Positions 46,500-58,539 of a stretch of 64,000 nt of DNA are shown piece after piece. The stretch is from Welwitschia mirabilis (Eukaryota > Gnetophyta > Gnetopsida > Welwitschiales), in NCBI GenBank assembly GCA_051453625.1, contig JBOZIK010000001.1:63053617-63117616 (forward strand), given 5' to 3'. A program made the translations under genes and the position numbers. How positions within the stretch are numbered: the stretch's first letter is position 1; every line of letters begins with the position of its first letter. A model generated the notes under the pieces. The model was given only the letters and a program-made list of their open reading frames with translations. It was not told the DNA's origin and searched no databases.

Positions 46500-49358
46500 A
46501 AAATTTTAAATGAATTCAAATAAAGTCAATAATATTGTACTAAGACTAAGAAGTATTAATAACAACATTGTACATAAAAATCATTAAAGTTATGATGCTC
46601 TTAAAATAATTGGATGGGTTTAATAACTTAAATCTATCATACTTAAAGTAATAATAACATATTTGAAGTATCAAATATATGAATATAATAAATATGTATT
46701 AATTTTATATATTACTATTAATATTATGTGATTATTAATTTATAACTAATCCTATATTAATATTTCTTTTTCTAATATGTAATATTTAATGTTATAATAA
46801 GGAAATATTAGAATCTCCTTCCTTTGAAGGAGAGTGGGATAGTGCATGGAAGGGCTGCAGCTATAAAATGGGATGTATTACATGATGTTGTAAAAGTTCA
46901 AATATTTTACTTAATGTAGATATTTCTAAGGATTTTTTATGTCCATATGTACTTTATTTTTAAAGGTTTTATTATGGTTTTTGCTAATTTATATCATAAC
47001 ATTTACTTAAATGGAAGAAGATTTGTCCTTTAGTATTACTATATTATAAGAGAATTGGAAATTAATAAATTAAATATTTAAACTTTCATTAATAAGAAAA
47101 TTTGTATCAATGGAAAATCATCTTTATATTAGTCGTGTTTAATCTTGAATGGCTTAGAAATTCCTACGTCCTAGGTGTAAGTACTAATTATATTAAAATT
47201 TATTTTCATTTCCCAATAAAAGAAGAATTTAAATTAATTTTTACAAGGTACATATTGATTTTATTATTATAGTTTTCTTGTAAAATATAAAAATAATTAT
47301 AGGTTTGTATGTCTTATCTTAAAATTCCATAGAAAAGTAAGTTTTGTTGATGTTTCATAAGGACTAGATCATTTATGTGGTTCCATTATTTTAAAGTTTT
47401 CTACACTTGATTGGTTATTATAACTTAGATCATTATTTGAAATAAGAGAATGTGCATTTCATGGAACTAAAAGGTTCTTCAATAAATAAGCATCAACTTA
47501 TTTTCTATTGCTTATTGAATAACATTTAATATTTTTATTCTTTAATGCTATATACATTTCACTATAAGATTAAGCATTTTGATTAAAAACGAATCCTAAA
47601 GAAAATAGTTTGAGTCTTATTCTTCTTAATTTCATCAATAAAATTATTTCATTTTAGAGGAAACAATGGTTAAATAAATGACTTTCTCTATGGTAATATT
47701 TTCAAGTAGTTGAAACATTAGTAGGCATAAATTTTATATGCTATAACCCCTAAATTGTGCTTATTTTACCATATTAATATAAAATATTTATTATATGTTA
47801 CCTAGAAATCTTATTAAATTCTAAAATATAATAAAAATAATTTTCATATTATTTTATAAGATAATTTAAACTAATTAACAAATTTTAAAAATATAGACTT
47901 ATTAAGTTCAAATTAAACCATGATTAAAAGTGTAAAATGATGCCACATTACTTTAGTTAATTGGCGCAACTATGCCTAAGAGTTATGACCTAAGATTTGA
48001 GGGTATAATTCATGTTGAACTATGCTTTATACTTCTAATTTGAAAACCTTAAAAATATATTTTATCAAAATAAATATTTCACATAAGTATTTCCTAAAGT
48101 AGAATTACTTTTTATAACACCTTTGGGTGGCGGTTACACTTACACATAATGGGTAAATAAGCCCAATCCTCCTTGTGCAGAAGACATATTGATTAGATTT
48201 AGTATTTATTTTCACTTGAATTATTCTATTCGATATCCATGGTTAGAAGATTCTATATTTGCTTAAAGTATCCTAGTTAGAGGATGAGTCCTTTAATACA
48301 TGAAGCTAAGAATACATTAATCTTGCATATTTAAGTATTTTTATATAACTTACTTATGTTAGACTAGAGTAACAAATTAATCTTTAATGGTTATTTATAT
48401 TCTGCATTATTTTTCTTATGATTAATGTTTTTCTACATGGTTTTATGTTTCATTTCTTTTCTTATTATTGCATTTTATGTTTAAAGTTTATATTGCCTTT
48501 TATGTGAGTTGATTTTCATAATTGAAATAAACTATAACCATTATGTGATTTATAATATTTTTAAAATAGATAGAATCAACCTTTTTTACAACATATTAGA
48601 TCTAATACACTTATCACTTAATGTTCTCATTGGGAAAATCCCTTGTCAGTTTTCTGATATTGAATTTTATTATAAATCTTTTGATTTTGCAATCTTAACT
48701 TAACTAATCCATAAATATTTAGTATTGCTTACATTCTTATTTTACAAGAACAATGTTCTCTTTATTTTTAATTTGAATCTCCTATATCATAGCCACAAAA
48801 CTTAAAGTAAACAATGTAGTACTTATGGATAACAACATCAAAGTTAAGGGATAAAACTTTCTTTTTATTATTCAAATACATATCTATGGAGTGTTTTGTT
48901 TGACTTCTAAGAAAGAAAGAAAACTTTTAAATATCTATAACCATTCCAAGAAGTTGAACAATCTAAAATTTAAATTTCTTCAAAATAATTGGAAAATCTA
49001 GTAACCTTCAAAGATAAGACACACCATAATGTTCTAAACCATTAACATTAAAATCTAGTTTTCTTTATCAAACTATTAAGATGATGTAATGATTAATAAT
49101 AGTACATGCTATACCAAAATAATATTTATTAACTATAGTGTTTAGAGTTTAATTCTATTGATTAAAGCATAGATTCAATGATAGTCTTAAATTTAAAAAA
49201 TTAGGGTAACATGTTATAACATAGGTGATTCTAATTTTCATTCTTTTACAAGGATAATATGATACTTTTAATGCTTGTGATTATTTATATTTATTTAGAA
49301 AAGGTATGTTTAAGCATAACTGATAGAAGTTTTAAAGGTACCAATAAAGCTATCTTTA

Positions 49359-49435
49359 AAGAGATATCCTAATGCCAAACCAATGCTTTTATGACTTTGT
49401 GGTTGTGAGTTTACATGAAATGTCTTTTAATCACA
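49359..49435 (+). ncRNA. tRNA-like / SINE-like motif 5
   Basis: ATATCCTAATG then TTTGTGGTTGTGAGTTTAC, followed by TCTTTTAATCACACACAC. Counterpart of 43690. Confidence 0.4.
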
Positions 49436-50238
49436 CACACAAAAAGAGTGGGAAAACACTTAACATTAGAAAACGTATCCTCTGATGCACTAGTCATAAC
49501 TATTAAAAAGGATAAACTAATAAGTAAAGTTAAGTTACTATTACAATTAATTGTTAGGTAATATGGGTCTTATGAGTAAGTAATAGATCATTTACTATAG
49601 ATCTTAAATTTCATAGATATAAATATTTAATAAATTATATTATAATAAAAAATCAAAATATTGGATAGCATAAAAGATGTCATACATTATAATACATCAA
49701 ATATCAAACATTAATAAAACCTAAATAATAGATTAAAGAAATCAATTATAGATAATAAATGTAAAAGAACATTAACAATTAAACAATGACATGGCTAGTA
49801 ATTACTATTACATCAATGATATAAAGAAAACTAGATCTAACCATGGATTAAATTACATTATCTAATAATCCAAATGCTAAAGTGAATCAATACCAAATAC
49901 TAAATAAATCCTTAAGTTTATCAAGGCAGTTGCCTTATGAAATAATCATTCTTACATGATTATGGAAGAGGCTTGAAACTCATAATAAGACAAGCATTCA
50001 TTATATCCATGGAAAATGTAAACCTCATAAAGATCTTTAAAGGATGAAATGGGATTCAACATAGTGTAAAATAAATTATGCATTAATCTAATTACAAAGC
50101 CAAGGGTTGTGTTTTTCATCTAAATTTTACATAATTTATATATTTAAATACATAGGATTTGGTTATAGTAGGCTTTCATAGTCATTAGAATTAATTAAGT
50201 GATTTCTTAATCTTTCAAAAGTAGTTTTAATCTCTCTA

Positions 50239-50306
50239 GAAACATCCTAAAGGTAGAGTAGTACATTCATAACTTTGTGGTATTGACTTCTTTGAATCTT
50301 CGATTG
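50239..50306 (+). ncRNA. tRNA-like / SINE-like motif 6
   Basis: ACATCCTAAAGGTAGAGTAGT then CTTTGTGGTATTGACTTC. Counterpart of 45520; the B box is eroded. Confidence 0.35.
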
Positions 50307-51127
50307 CAAGCTTGGTTAAGAAGTAGGTAAGTGATTTTTATTTTAACTTTTTCAATGCTTATACTTTTTTAAAATACTAATAGTGCTATGTATTGGATGA
50401 CAATACTCATCTTCTTAGGTTGTGTACTTGGGTTAAATACTAGATGGGTAAAGATTGTCTACATAAAAAAAATTTAAGTATTAATAATTCTAAGCACTAT
50501 TTTAATAAGTGTTCATGGGTAAAATATTATAAAAATTAAAGTCTAGATATTATATAAGAAAATAGATTTCTTGATCTAGATGTGTCATCGAAATGAAGTA
50601 GTAAAAAATTCAAAGAAAAATATTTTTTCATGTGAAAGTATTATATCATAACATAATAAATCCAAATCAATCTATTTCAAGAAATATTTTAATCTTAAGA
50701 GATAATCCAAGATTTATAAGAACATTTATGACAAGGGAAGATTAATAGCATTTTTTTGAAATAAATCATTAAGTAAGATAAAATTATTTTTTCTTTGTTT
50801 ACTATTTTCCTTTGAAATTATAGGATCAGGTTCCTTGAAGCCACTAGCAATAGCATTTATAGTATTTGAATCCTTCATTTAAAGGAAGAAATTAGTTTAA
50901 AGTTTAAAACCCTTATGTCTTTAATATTCAAAATTTTAGAACATCCTTTCTAATTCACATCATTAAATCCTCTAAGTATAATAAATAAGGATAAGTTAAG
51001 TACATTATGAGATATAAATAATACTAACTAGTATTAGAAGAAAATAAGTTAGGATGATGTAAATATTAAGATAACAAGATAAAATAAATTTGCTATATAA
51101 TAAAAAGATAAATTTGAATAAATTATT

Positions 51128-51205
51128 AACACATCCTAATGATAGAGCAGTTCTTTCATCTATTTATGGATGTGAGTTCAATTCTTTAGAAAGTATTTCA
51201 ATTGA
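51128..51205 (+). ncRNA. tRNA-like / SINE-like motif 7
   Basis: ATCCTAATGATAGAGCAGT, then GGATGTGAGTTCAATTC, which contains a full match to the B-box core GTTCRANNC. Best preserved of the eight. Confidence 0.5.
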
Positions 51206-51985
51206 AAAATTTAAATGAATTTAAATGAATTCAACAAATATTGTACTAATAAGAAGGTGTATTAATAACAACATTGTATACAAAAATCATTAAAGTTATG
51301 ATGCTCTTAAAATAATTGAATGGATTTAATAACTTAGATCTATTATACTTAAATTAATAATAATATATTTAAAGTACCAAAAATATGAAAATAATAAATA
51401 TGTTTTAATTGTAGTTATTACTATTAATATTATGTGATTATTAATTTATAACTAATCCTATGTTAATATTTATTTTTCTAATATGTAATATTTAATGTTA
51501 TAATAAGGAAATATTAGAAACCCCTTCCTTTGAAGTAAAGTTGGATATTGCATGGAAGGGCTGAAGCTATAAAATGGGATGCCTTACATGTTGTTGTAAA
51601 AGTTTGCATTTATTATTCATTATTAATTTCAAAGAGTTTACTTAATTTAGATATTTCAAAGGATTTTTCTATATCAATATATATTTTACTTTTAAAGGTT
51701 TTATTATGGTATTTCCTAATTTTTATCACAACATTTACTTAAATGGAAGAAGATTCGTACTTTAGTATAGCTGTATTATAAGAAAATTATAAATTAATAA
51801 ACTAAATATTTAAACTTTTATTATTAAGCAAATTTGTACCAATGGAAAATCATCTTGATATTAGTCTTATTTAAACTTGAATGGCTTCGAGATTCTTATG
51901 TTCTAAGTGTAAGTACTAATGATATTAGAATTTATTTTCATTTCCCAATAAAAAGAGGATTCAAATCAAATTTGATAAGGTATAC

Positions 51986-54583
51986 ATTGATTTTATAAGT
52001 TTAAAATCTAGTTACTCCTTAGAAATAAAAAAATGCATCTCAATAAGGATCTATTTTTTTAATCCTTATTTGAATTTAATTTGTCAACATTATCCTAGAT
52101 TTTTCGTAGATAATTTATTTCCTAAGAACATTAACAAATAATTTGGGAATTTTATTAGAATAAATTAAGTTACTGTTAAATAATCTAGGTTGATTCCTAC
52201 ATGGGTCTATGTTTGAATGGAATATCAGAAAATTAAAAATGGAGAAAACTAATGATACAATTAAAATTTGAGAAAGTAAAGTAAGCATGAAATGCAAGAA
52301 TGCTCTAATTTCATGTATCACATGTAATAAGATATCCTAAATAGATAAATATTATTGGCAAGACAAGTAAGTGTTTTAGCAATAAACCTATCTATAATCA
52401 TGGATTTATGTTCAACACTTCACATTAGTTCATAATTAAAAAAATAAATCTAAGAAATTATTAAGAATCTACACTTTGTTAATAAATTCAAATTTCTTAA
52501 GAAAACAAAGACCTTATTAAGACAAATATATTAACTTAACTTATAAAACTAAAGTTCAGAGGGAGTAGGAAACAATGATATGAAATGCTAAACTAGAAAG
52601 TAATTATTATGCTAGCATGTAATTAAGTATTTGTACATATTGGGTTTGGCTTTTTATTAGGATGTTATGCTTATTAATTTTTAAATTTCCCTTTAATAAT
52701 AAATAATATTTAATATTTATTATCTTAATTATGATCTTATTAATCAAAGTTTATGGTCATAAGCATTCCATTCTCCCTTTTAAATTTAAAATATTATGAG
52801 AATAGATAAATAAACCTACAAAAATTACTTTTCCATCTTTAATAAGCTAGATACATCTATTGTAATATTACTTGTCATAATAAATGATTCTACTCTAAAA
52901 TGAAATAATTTATAGGTTTTTTAGTCATGGCATGTTAAGGATGGATTTGATGATTTTGATGTTTTTTAGATTGAGAAGCTTATTTAAAGATAAAAATTTG
53001 GATGGCTTGACTAATAAGAAAGTATACTACTTAATCTTAGAGGCATATGATTTTATAAAAATTTTATTTTAAATACTTCTAAAATATTTTCTTTTAAAAC
53101 GTTATGTTTTTAAAATCAACATTTAAATAAACATTAGTGAAATGCTCATGGATATGATTTCTACATAGATATTTATTTATTCCTTTTAAGTGTTTTCTTT
53201 TTAATATTAGTTTTTGTATCTTTATCATTAGGTTTTTTATTTTGATATGATATAACATATTGAAATATATTACTAATGAAGTACGGTCTAATGAGAGGAT
53301 TTACCCCTCTTAAATCTAGATCTCGCAATAAAAAATTTTAAAATTTTTTTACTCTTTTATAATATAATCTCATCTACCTTAGAGGCAAAAAGTTCTTATT
53401 TGTTTTGTTTATTAATACCATATGATTTATACAACTAAAGTTTTTTTTTCCTTTTATGTTATTGATATTGATCATATGACTTGTTATAATATTAGTTACA
53501 TTTATTTTCTAATTATTTTTCTTAGTAATTTTAACTACTAACACTTTTTAAAGAATCAAACTCACAATCACAAAGTAATAGAAGAACTGCTCTATCATTA
53601 GGCTATCTTCAAGGAGATTTAAAAAATAGAAATATTTGATAAAAGAACTCAAATATTTTCATTTACAATCTTGAAATACATTAATAAACTTAACAAACAT
53701 AGCATGGAATAGAAAAAACACATAGGGATAAATGAAGTGCACATTAATTAAGGACACATTCTATGTTAATATATCTACTGTTTTTGAATTATCAGTCTAA
53801 ATAAGGTTAATGATTTTATAAATAAATCTAATTTCTTTTTCATGTAAATTTTTTGTCTTAAGTACTATAGTTAGCCTTTTCATAATATTTAATTAATTTT
53901 AAGATTAGCTTTAGATATCTTAATGTGAACACATGTGGAATTAAAACATTCAACTTATTAAATTGGTAAATGACTTTATGTTCTCTTCATATTTATTAAA
54001 TCATGTGTGCTCTTAAATTTAATATTTCCATTTTAAACTTATCATCTAATTTCAGAATTATATATATTTTATTCTTTGCATCTAAAATATTACTTTAACA
54101 TTTATTATTAACTTGTTGCATTGTAAGATTCTAACTAAAATTACTAAGTATATAATCGATAGTATATTTTGTACTACATTAGAAGCATAAAATAAATCAT
54201 TAGTTATAATTTTTTATTTTTTTTATTTTTAACTCGATAATATTTAGATAACAATATTCTTTCCCCATATCATTTCAAGAAAATCCATAACTAATTGATT
54301 TTAATGTTTTATTTTTTAATAATTGTATTTTATTAGAGTAATCTAAATAAATATAGTAAGAAATGAAAGATTTATTATTAAAATCATTACCTAAAAACTC
54401 CTTCTTAAGGAGGCGTTTATCTAAATTCAATGACAATTCATGAAATAATCATTAATTACTTATAAAATTACTTTTTATTAACTATATCTTAGTTTCTACT
54501 TTTTGGATTATTCCTTCTTTGAGATAACATTATTAAATAATGTCAACTTCTCTGCTTTTTATATTTTGGTTATTGTTTAGGCA
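51986..54583. other. 2.6 kb without a gene
   Basis: AT-rich; the minus frame 52115-52321 has no motif. Only the tRNA-like motif at 53541 stands out. Confidence 0.5.
53541..53620 (-). ncRNA. tRNA-like / SINE-like motif 8
   Basis: On the minus strand: ATAGCCTAATGATAGAGCAG, ACTTTGTGATTGTGAGTTTG and TTTGATTCTTT. Same pattern as the motifs in R, but outside R and inverted. Confidence 0.45.
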
Positions 54584-55663
54584 TGTTGTGGTGTGAATTT
54601 ATGAAATGTTTTAGTCCTAAGTAGAATCCTATTAATTACAAATATAATGCACAAACATAACACACTAGTATAGATGGAGTGACCCGAATGTCATAATTCA
54701 TCAAAGGCCAAAGTAGAAAATAAGAGAGTTTCTTTTCACAAAGAAATACTTGCACACTAATCTATAGAAATAATTTGCAATGTATGAAAGTAAAATGTAA
54801 CACAATCGTGTAAAGCTAATTTAAGAAAAGAAAATAATAATGCATCTAATATAAAATAATCAAGCACAACCTTAACAAGATTACACTCATAACCTATATA
54901 ACTAAAGAAACTATCATCAGATTAGAAGCAACATAAGATAGAGGCGAGAAACAATCATACATTGAAATAAAAAAAATGTTTTATATTAGACAAACCATAT
55001 CCATATTATAAAGTAGCTATACCTCAATGAAGGAAACACTACCTAGTACTAAGGAAGCATCTCTCTGCAACTACAAGGATGGATCTCTGGCTCTTTGATC
55101 TCTTATCATGAGAATTTCAAGTGTAAATAAAGATAAGTAGAAGTCAAGGTTAAGATATCTATTTATTAACTTAAACATATAAAAACAAAGATATAAAGGC
55201 ACAGGTAAACTGTAATGATCATGTAAGGAGATTAAAAAATACATGTGGTAGAAGTTAGATGAATGTTGAATACAAATGTTACAATAGTTTTGTCGGGCTG
55301 GTCATCTAAATGATAGATGAAATAATGCCACCTTATAATCAATCCACATCAGCTGCTAGATAGACTACAGTTAGCATCTAGTTGGCACGGTCATCTATAT
55401 ATTCATTTGAATTATTAGGTGGATAATGGTTTTTATAATTGTTTAATCATTGCATTAGCCTCAATGAATTGCAAAAAGTTGTATTCAAAAATTTAAAGTA
55501 TCTAAATTTATTTAGAATGCTATAAATTATCATGAAGATTACATGTTTTTATCATTTTCTTCTCAGTTTTTCATTATTGCAAAAATCAAGCATCTACCTA
55601 TCTATTTACCTGAAAAACCACTCAAAATATGCTATCAAATATGCACAAGTTTGCAGTGCAACA
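54584..55663 (-). mobile_element. 3' LTR of Athila-like element E4
   Basis: 1080 bp. On the plus strand it starts TGTTGTGGTG and ends GTGCAACA. It is collinear with the E3 LTR and with the other copies. Orientation is set by similarity to E1 and E2: the U3 start (TGTTGCACTG) lies at 55663. U3 holds TCATCTAAATGATAGATGA near 55313. The decayed polypurine side is at 55664-55680 (AGAGGG on the minus strand). Confidence 0.88.
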
Positions 55664-56818
55664 TAGCCCTCTACTTAGTTTATTAGTACTTGATAAAACC
55701 AAGAAGTAAATCATGTTTACAAGCCAACTTATTAGGTAATAAAACAATTAGGATACTTGGGGAAATCATCTCAGAAAGATTTATAGATGTTATAGAGATA
55801 TAAATTGAATTTTAAAAACTAGATAAAAATGACATTTGACTTATCATAAGCTTAGCTAGTTGATAATCTGGGTCATCGTCTAGACGATGGAGGGAATGAT
55901 AGGTTTAGAAAAAAGTTTTAAAATCTAGAACTTACAACAAATTTTTTATTTTTATAGATAATCAATAGATATAATAAAATAATCCTACACTGAATAAAGC
56001 AATAATAAATGAAAAATTACCCAAGTAAAGTAAAATAGATCCTCATCATATCATATAAAAATTAAAAAATAATCATGAAAAATCAAATACAAATTAGTGT
56101 ATCATGCTGTAAAAATAATATGTATATATAAATATCATAAGAGATTTTTTTAGTACAGAAAGTATATATCAGGGGAGACACAAAATAAAAATACAAAATC
56201 ACTCTTCTCATCTATGCATGATGAACTATGGCTCAATAACTAGTTCAGGAGCAAGGTAAAAAGAAGGAGAATGCTCAAGATCTATGGGGAAATGGACATC
56301 TAAATATGTAGAAATGGATTTGACTATCTTATTGCCTTGTATACATACCACCTCAAGAATGTATATAATCACACTCTACTAAATGAAAACAACATGTTGG
56401 TGCATGTTAATCATTTAATTTTTATCATGCTATACTCTCATATTAATAGATAGGATTATTACTCAAATATTTGCTATTTCTGATTAAGAGTCTGTGTTCT
56501 CTAGTCAAGAACCTATGTCCTCTATCAAGAGCCTATACCCTCTGATCAAATATGTTGATACCTCTATCTATGAAACCTCTAATGGTCTTAATGACATTAG
56601 CCAAGAGAGTCTCAATTTACTCAAGAGTAGCACTAACCATAGGTATTTGTACTTGAGGTCTCTACACCTCTCCTGGAACCTATATACTCATGCCTTATAA
56701 ATAGCGAGTAGATGTCTGAATGTGTGATAAACTCTACTCACCCTTGGGCTCTAGTATTCTAAACCATCTAAAGAGTGCTGAGAGAAGGCATGGATAACCA
56801 AGTGTTTAAAGTTGTCAT
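55664..56818 (-). mobile_element. E4 internal 3' region, cut by insertion of E3
   Basis: Collinear with E3 from 58025 to about 59115. The match stops abruptly at 56818, where the E3 LTR begins, while in E3 the sequence continues. It includes the post-pol ORF remnant (on the minus strand, roughly 56810-56220) and the palindrome at 55874. The plus-strand frame 56494-56700 lies antisense to this and is not called. Confidence 0.8.
55874..55889. promoter_or_regulatory. 16-bp perfect palindrome
   Basis: CATCGTCTAGACGATG, followed by GAGGGAATGAT. Related TCTAGA-centred motifs with a nearby GTCATTCCC occur repeatedly in the Athila elements of this window. Function unknown. Confidence 0.5.
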
Positions 56819-58024
56819 GTGTTGTGGTGTATATTTATGCAAGTACTTGGACTCAAAAGGATTTTGTTAATTATAAACTAAATAAATATCTTACATAACA
56901 TAACACATTAGTATGAGTGAAAGTAGATCCGAAATGTCATATTCTCATTGAAGTCTATGAGTACGAGACTCAAGTTGCTTTGAAAAATAATAGGAACCAA
57001 AAATAAATAACAATATAAAAAATAAAGATATAATGGAATATGTAAAATGTAACCTTAAACTAACATGCAATGAAAAAATAATCCTAACACTACTTGCTTT
57101 TAGCCTTAACAAAAGTTTCCCTTGATAATCTATATCACCCAAGAAATTATCACTAGATCAAGAACAACATAGACTATAAGGGACATCAAATAAACTAACA
57201 TNNNNNNNNNNNNNNNNNNNNNNNNNNNNNNNNNNNNNNNNNNNNNNNNNNNNNNNNNNNNNNNNNNNNNNNNNNNNNNNNNNNNNNNNNNNNNNNNNNN
57301 NGAGAAATAATTATACATTAAAATCATAAAAGAAAATGTTTTATATTAATCAAACCACATACATGTTACAAAGAAGCTACATCTCAATGGAGTAAATGCC
57401 ATCCAACACCAAGGAAACATCTCTTTGCAACTATAAGGATGGATCTTTAGCCCTTTGATCTCCAGTCATGACGATTTTAGGTGCAAATGAAGACCAGCAA
57501 GAGCCAAGGGTAAGATCTCTATTTATTGACTCAAACACACAACAACAAAGGAAGAAAGTTGTGGATAAACCATAATAGTCATGCAATGAGAAATAGAAAA
57601 TACATATGATATAAATTAGATGAATGTTCAATACAAATGTTACAACGGTGTTATCTTGCTGGTCATCCATATGATAAAAGAGATGATGCCACCTCATAAT
57701 TAATCCACATCAGCTTTCAAATAGACTACAGTTAACATCCAGTTGGCACAGTCATTTATACATTTGTCTAGATGATGAGGTGAACAACAGATTTTAATAA
57801 TTCTTCAATCATTGCATTAGCCTCAATGTTTTGTAGAAAGTTGTCTTTAGAAATGTAAGTATTCAAAATTATTCAAAATGCTATAAATTATGATGGAGAT
57901 TATGTATTTTCATTTTTTTCATCTCAACTCTTCATTATCATGGAAAACAAGCATTTACCTATCTCTATACCTATAAAATCACTTAAAATACCCCATCAAA
58001 TATGTGTAAGTTTGTAAGGTAATA
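56819..58024 (-). mobile_element. 3' LTR of Athila-like element E3
   Basis: 1206 bp including a 100-base gap at 57202-57301. On the plus strand it starts TGTTGTGGTG at 56819 and ends TAATA at 58024, aligned with GCAACA of E4. E4 internal sequence lies to the left and E3 internal sequence to the right. Small frames inside are not genes. Confidence 0.88.
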
Positions 58025-58539
58025 TAGCCCCATACTTAGCCTTTTCAGTCCCTAACAAAACCAAATAGTAAACCATATTTGTGAGACAACTTATTAGATA
58101 ATAAAATAGCTAGGATACTTGAGAAAATTATCTCAAAAATATTTGCAAAAATTATAGAGATACAAAATAAATTTTAAAAAATCAGAAAAATTGAACAAAC
58201 ACCTATTACACCAAACGATGGAGGGGATAATAGGCTTAAAAATGTTTTTGAAATCTAGAACCTATGATAGAACTTTTTTATTTATAGGTAATCAGTTAAA
58301 GCAATCCCCCCAACTAGATTAAGCAATAATGAATGAAACAATTTCCCAAGTAAAAATGAATCCTCATCATAACATGTAAAAGATTATAAGATAAACATGA
58401 AAATTCAGATTCAAATGAATACATCATGCTAAAAAAATGATATGTCTATATAAATATTAGAAGAGAGTTTTTACTACAAAAATGTATAGAAGAAAGATAC
58501 AAAGTAATAATATAGAATCACTTCCCTCATTTACGCATG
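58025..58539 (-). other. E3 noncoding region between post-pol ORF and LTR
   Basis: Collinear with 55664-56190 in E4. Next to the LTR the minus strand reads GGGACTGAAAAGGC...GGGG, an eroded polypurine tract, comparable with the better one in E1 at 2709. Confidence 0.6.

Larger units (their letters stand above)
41542..47264 (+). repeat. repeat R, tandem copy A (5.7 kb including a gap)
   Basis: Collinear along its whole length with copy B. Examples of shared words: CATTTCATGGAACTAAAAGG at 41773 and 47455; CACCTTTGGGT at 42451 and 48119; GCATGGAAGGGCTG at 46843 and 51550. No ORF above 60 codons is conserved between the copies. Copy A is about 1 kb longer, mainly because of a CA microsatellite and an 857-base gap. 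It contains tRNA-like motifs at 43690, 45520 and 46422. Identity of the repeat is unknown. Confidence 0.85.
47265..51985 (+). repeat. repeat R, tandem copy B (4.7 kb)
   Basis: Direct tandem copy adjoining copy A; the sequence before both right ends includes ATTTATTTTCATTTCCCAAT. The frames at 48509-48703 and 51548-51742 are not open in copy A and are not called. tRNA-like motifs lie at 49359, 50239 and 51128. Confidence 0.85.

Noticed and set aside
30621-51205. Functional tRNA genes
   Set aside because: A and B boxes are present in places, but acceptor and anticodon stems do not pair well and copies are degenerate.
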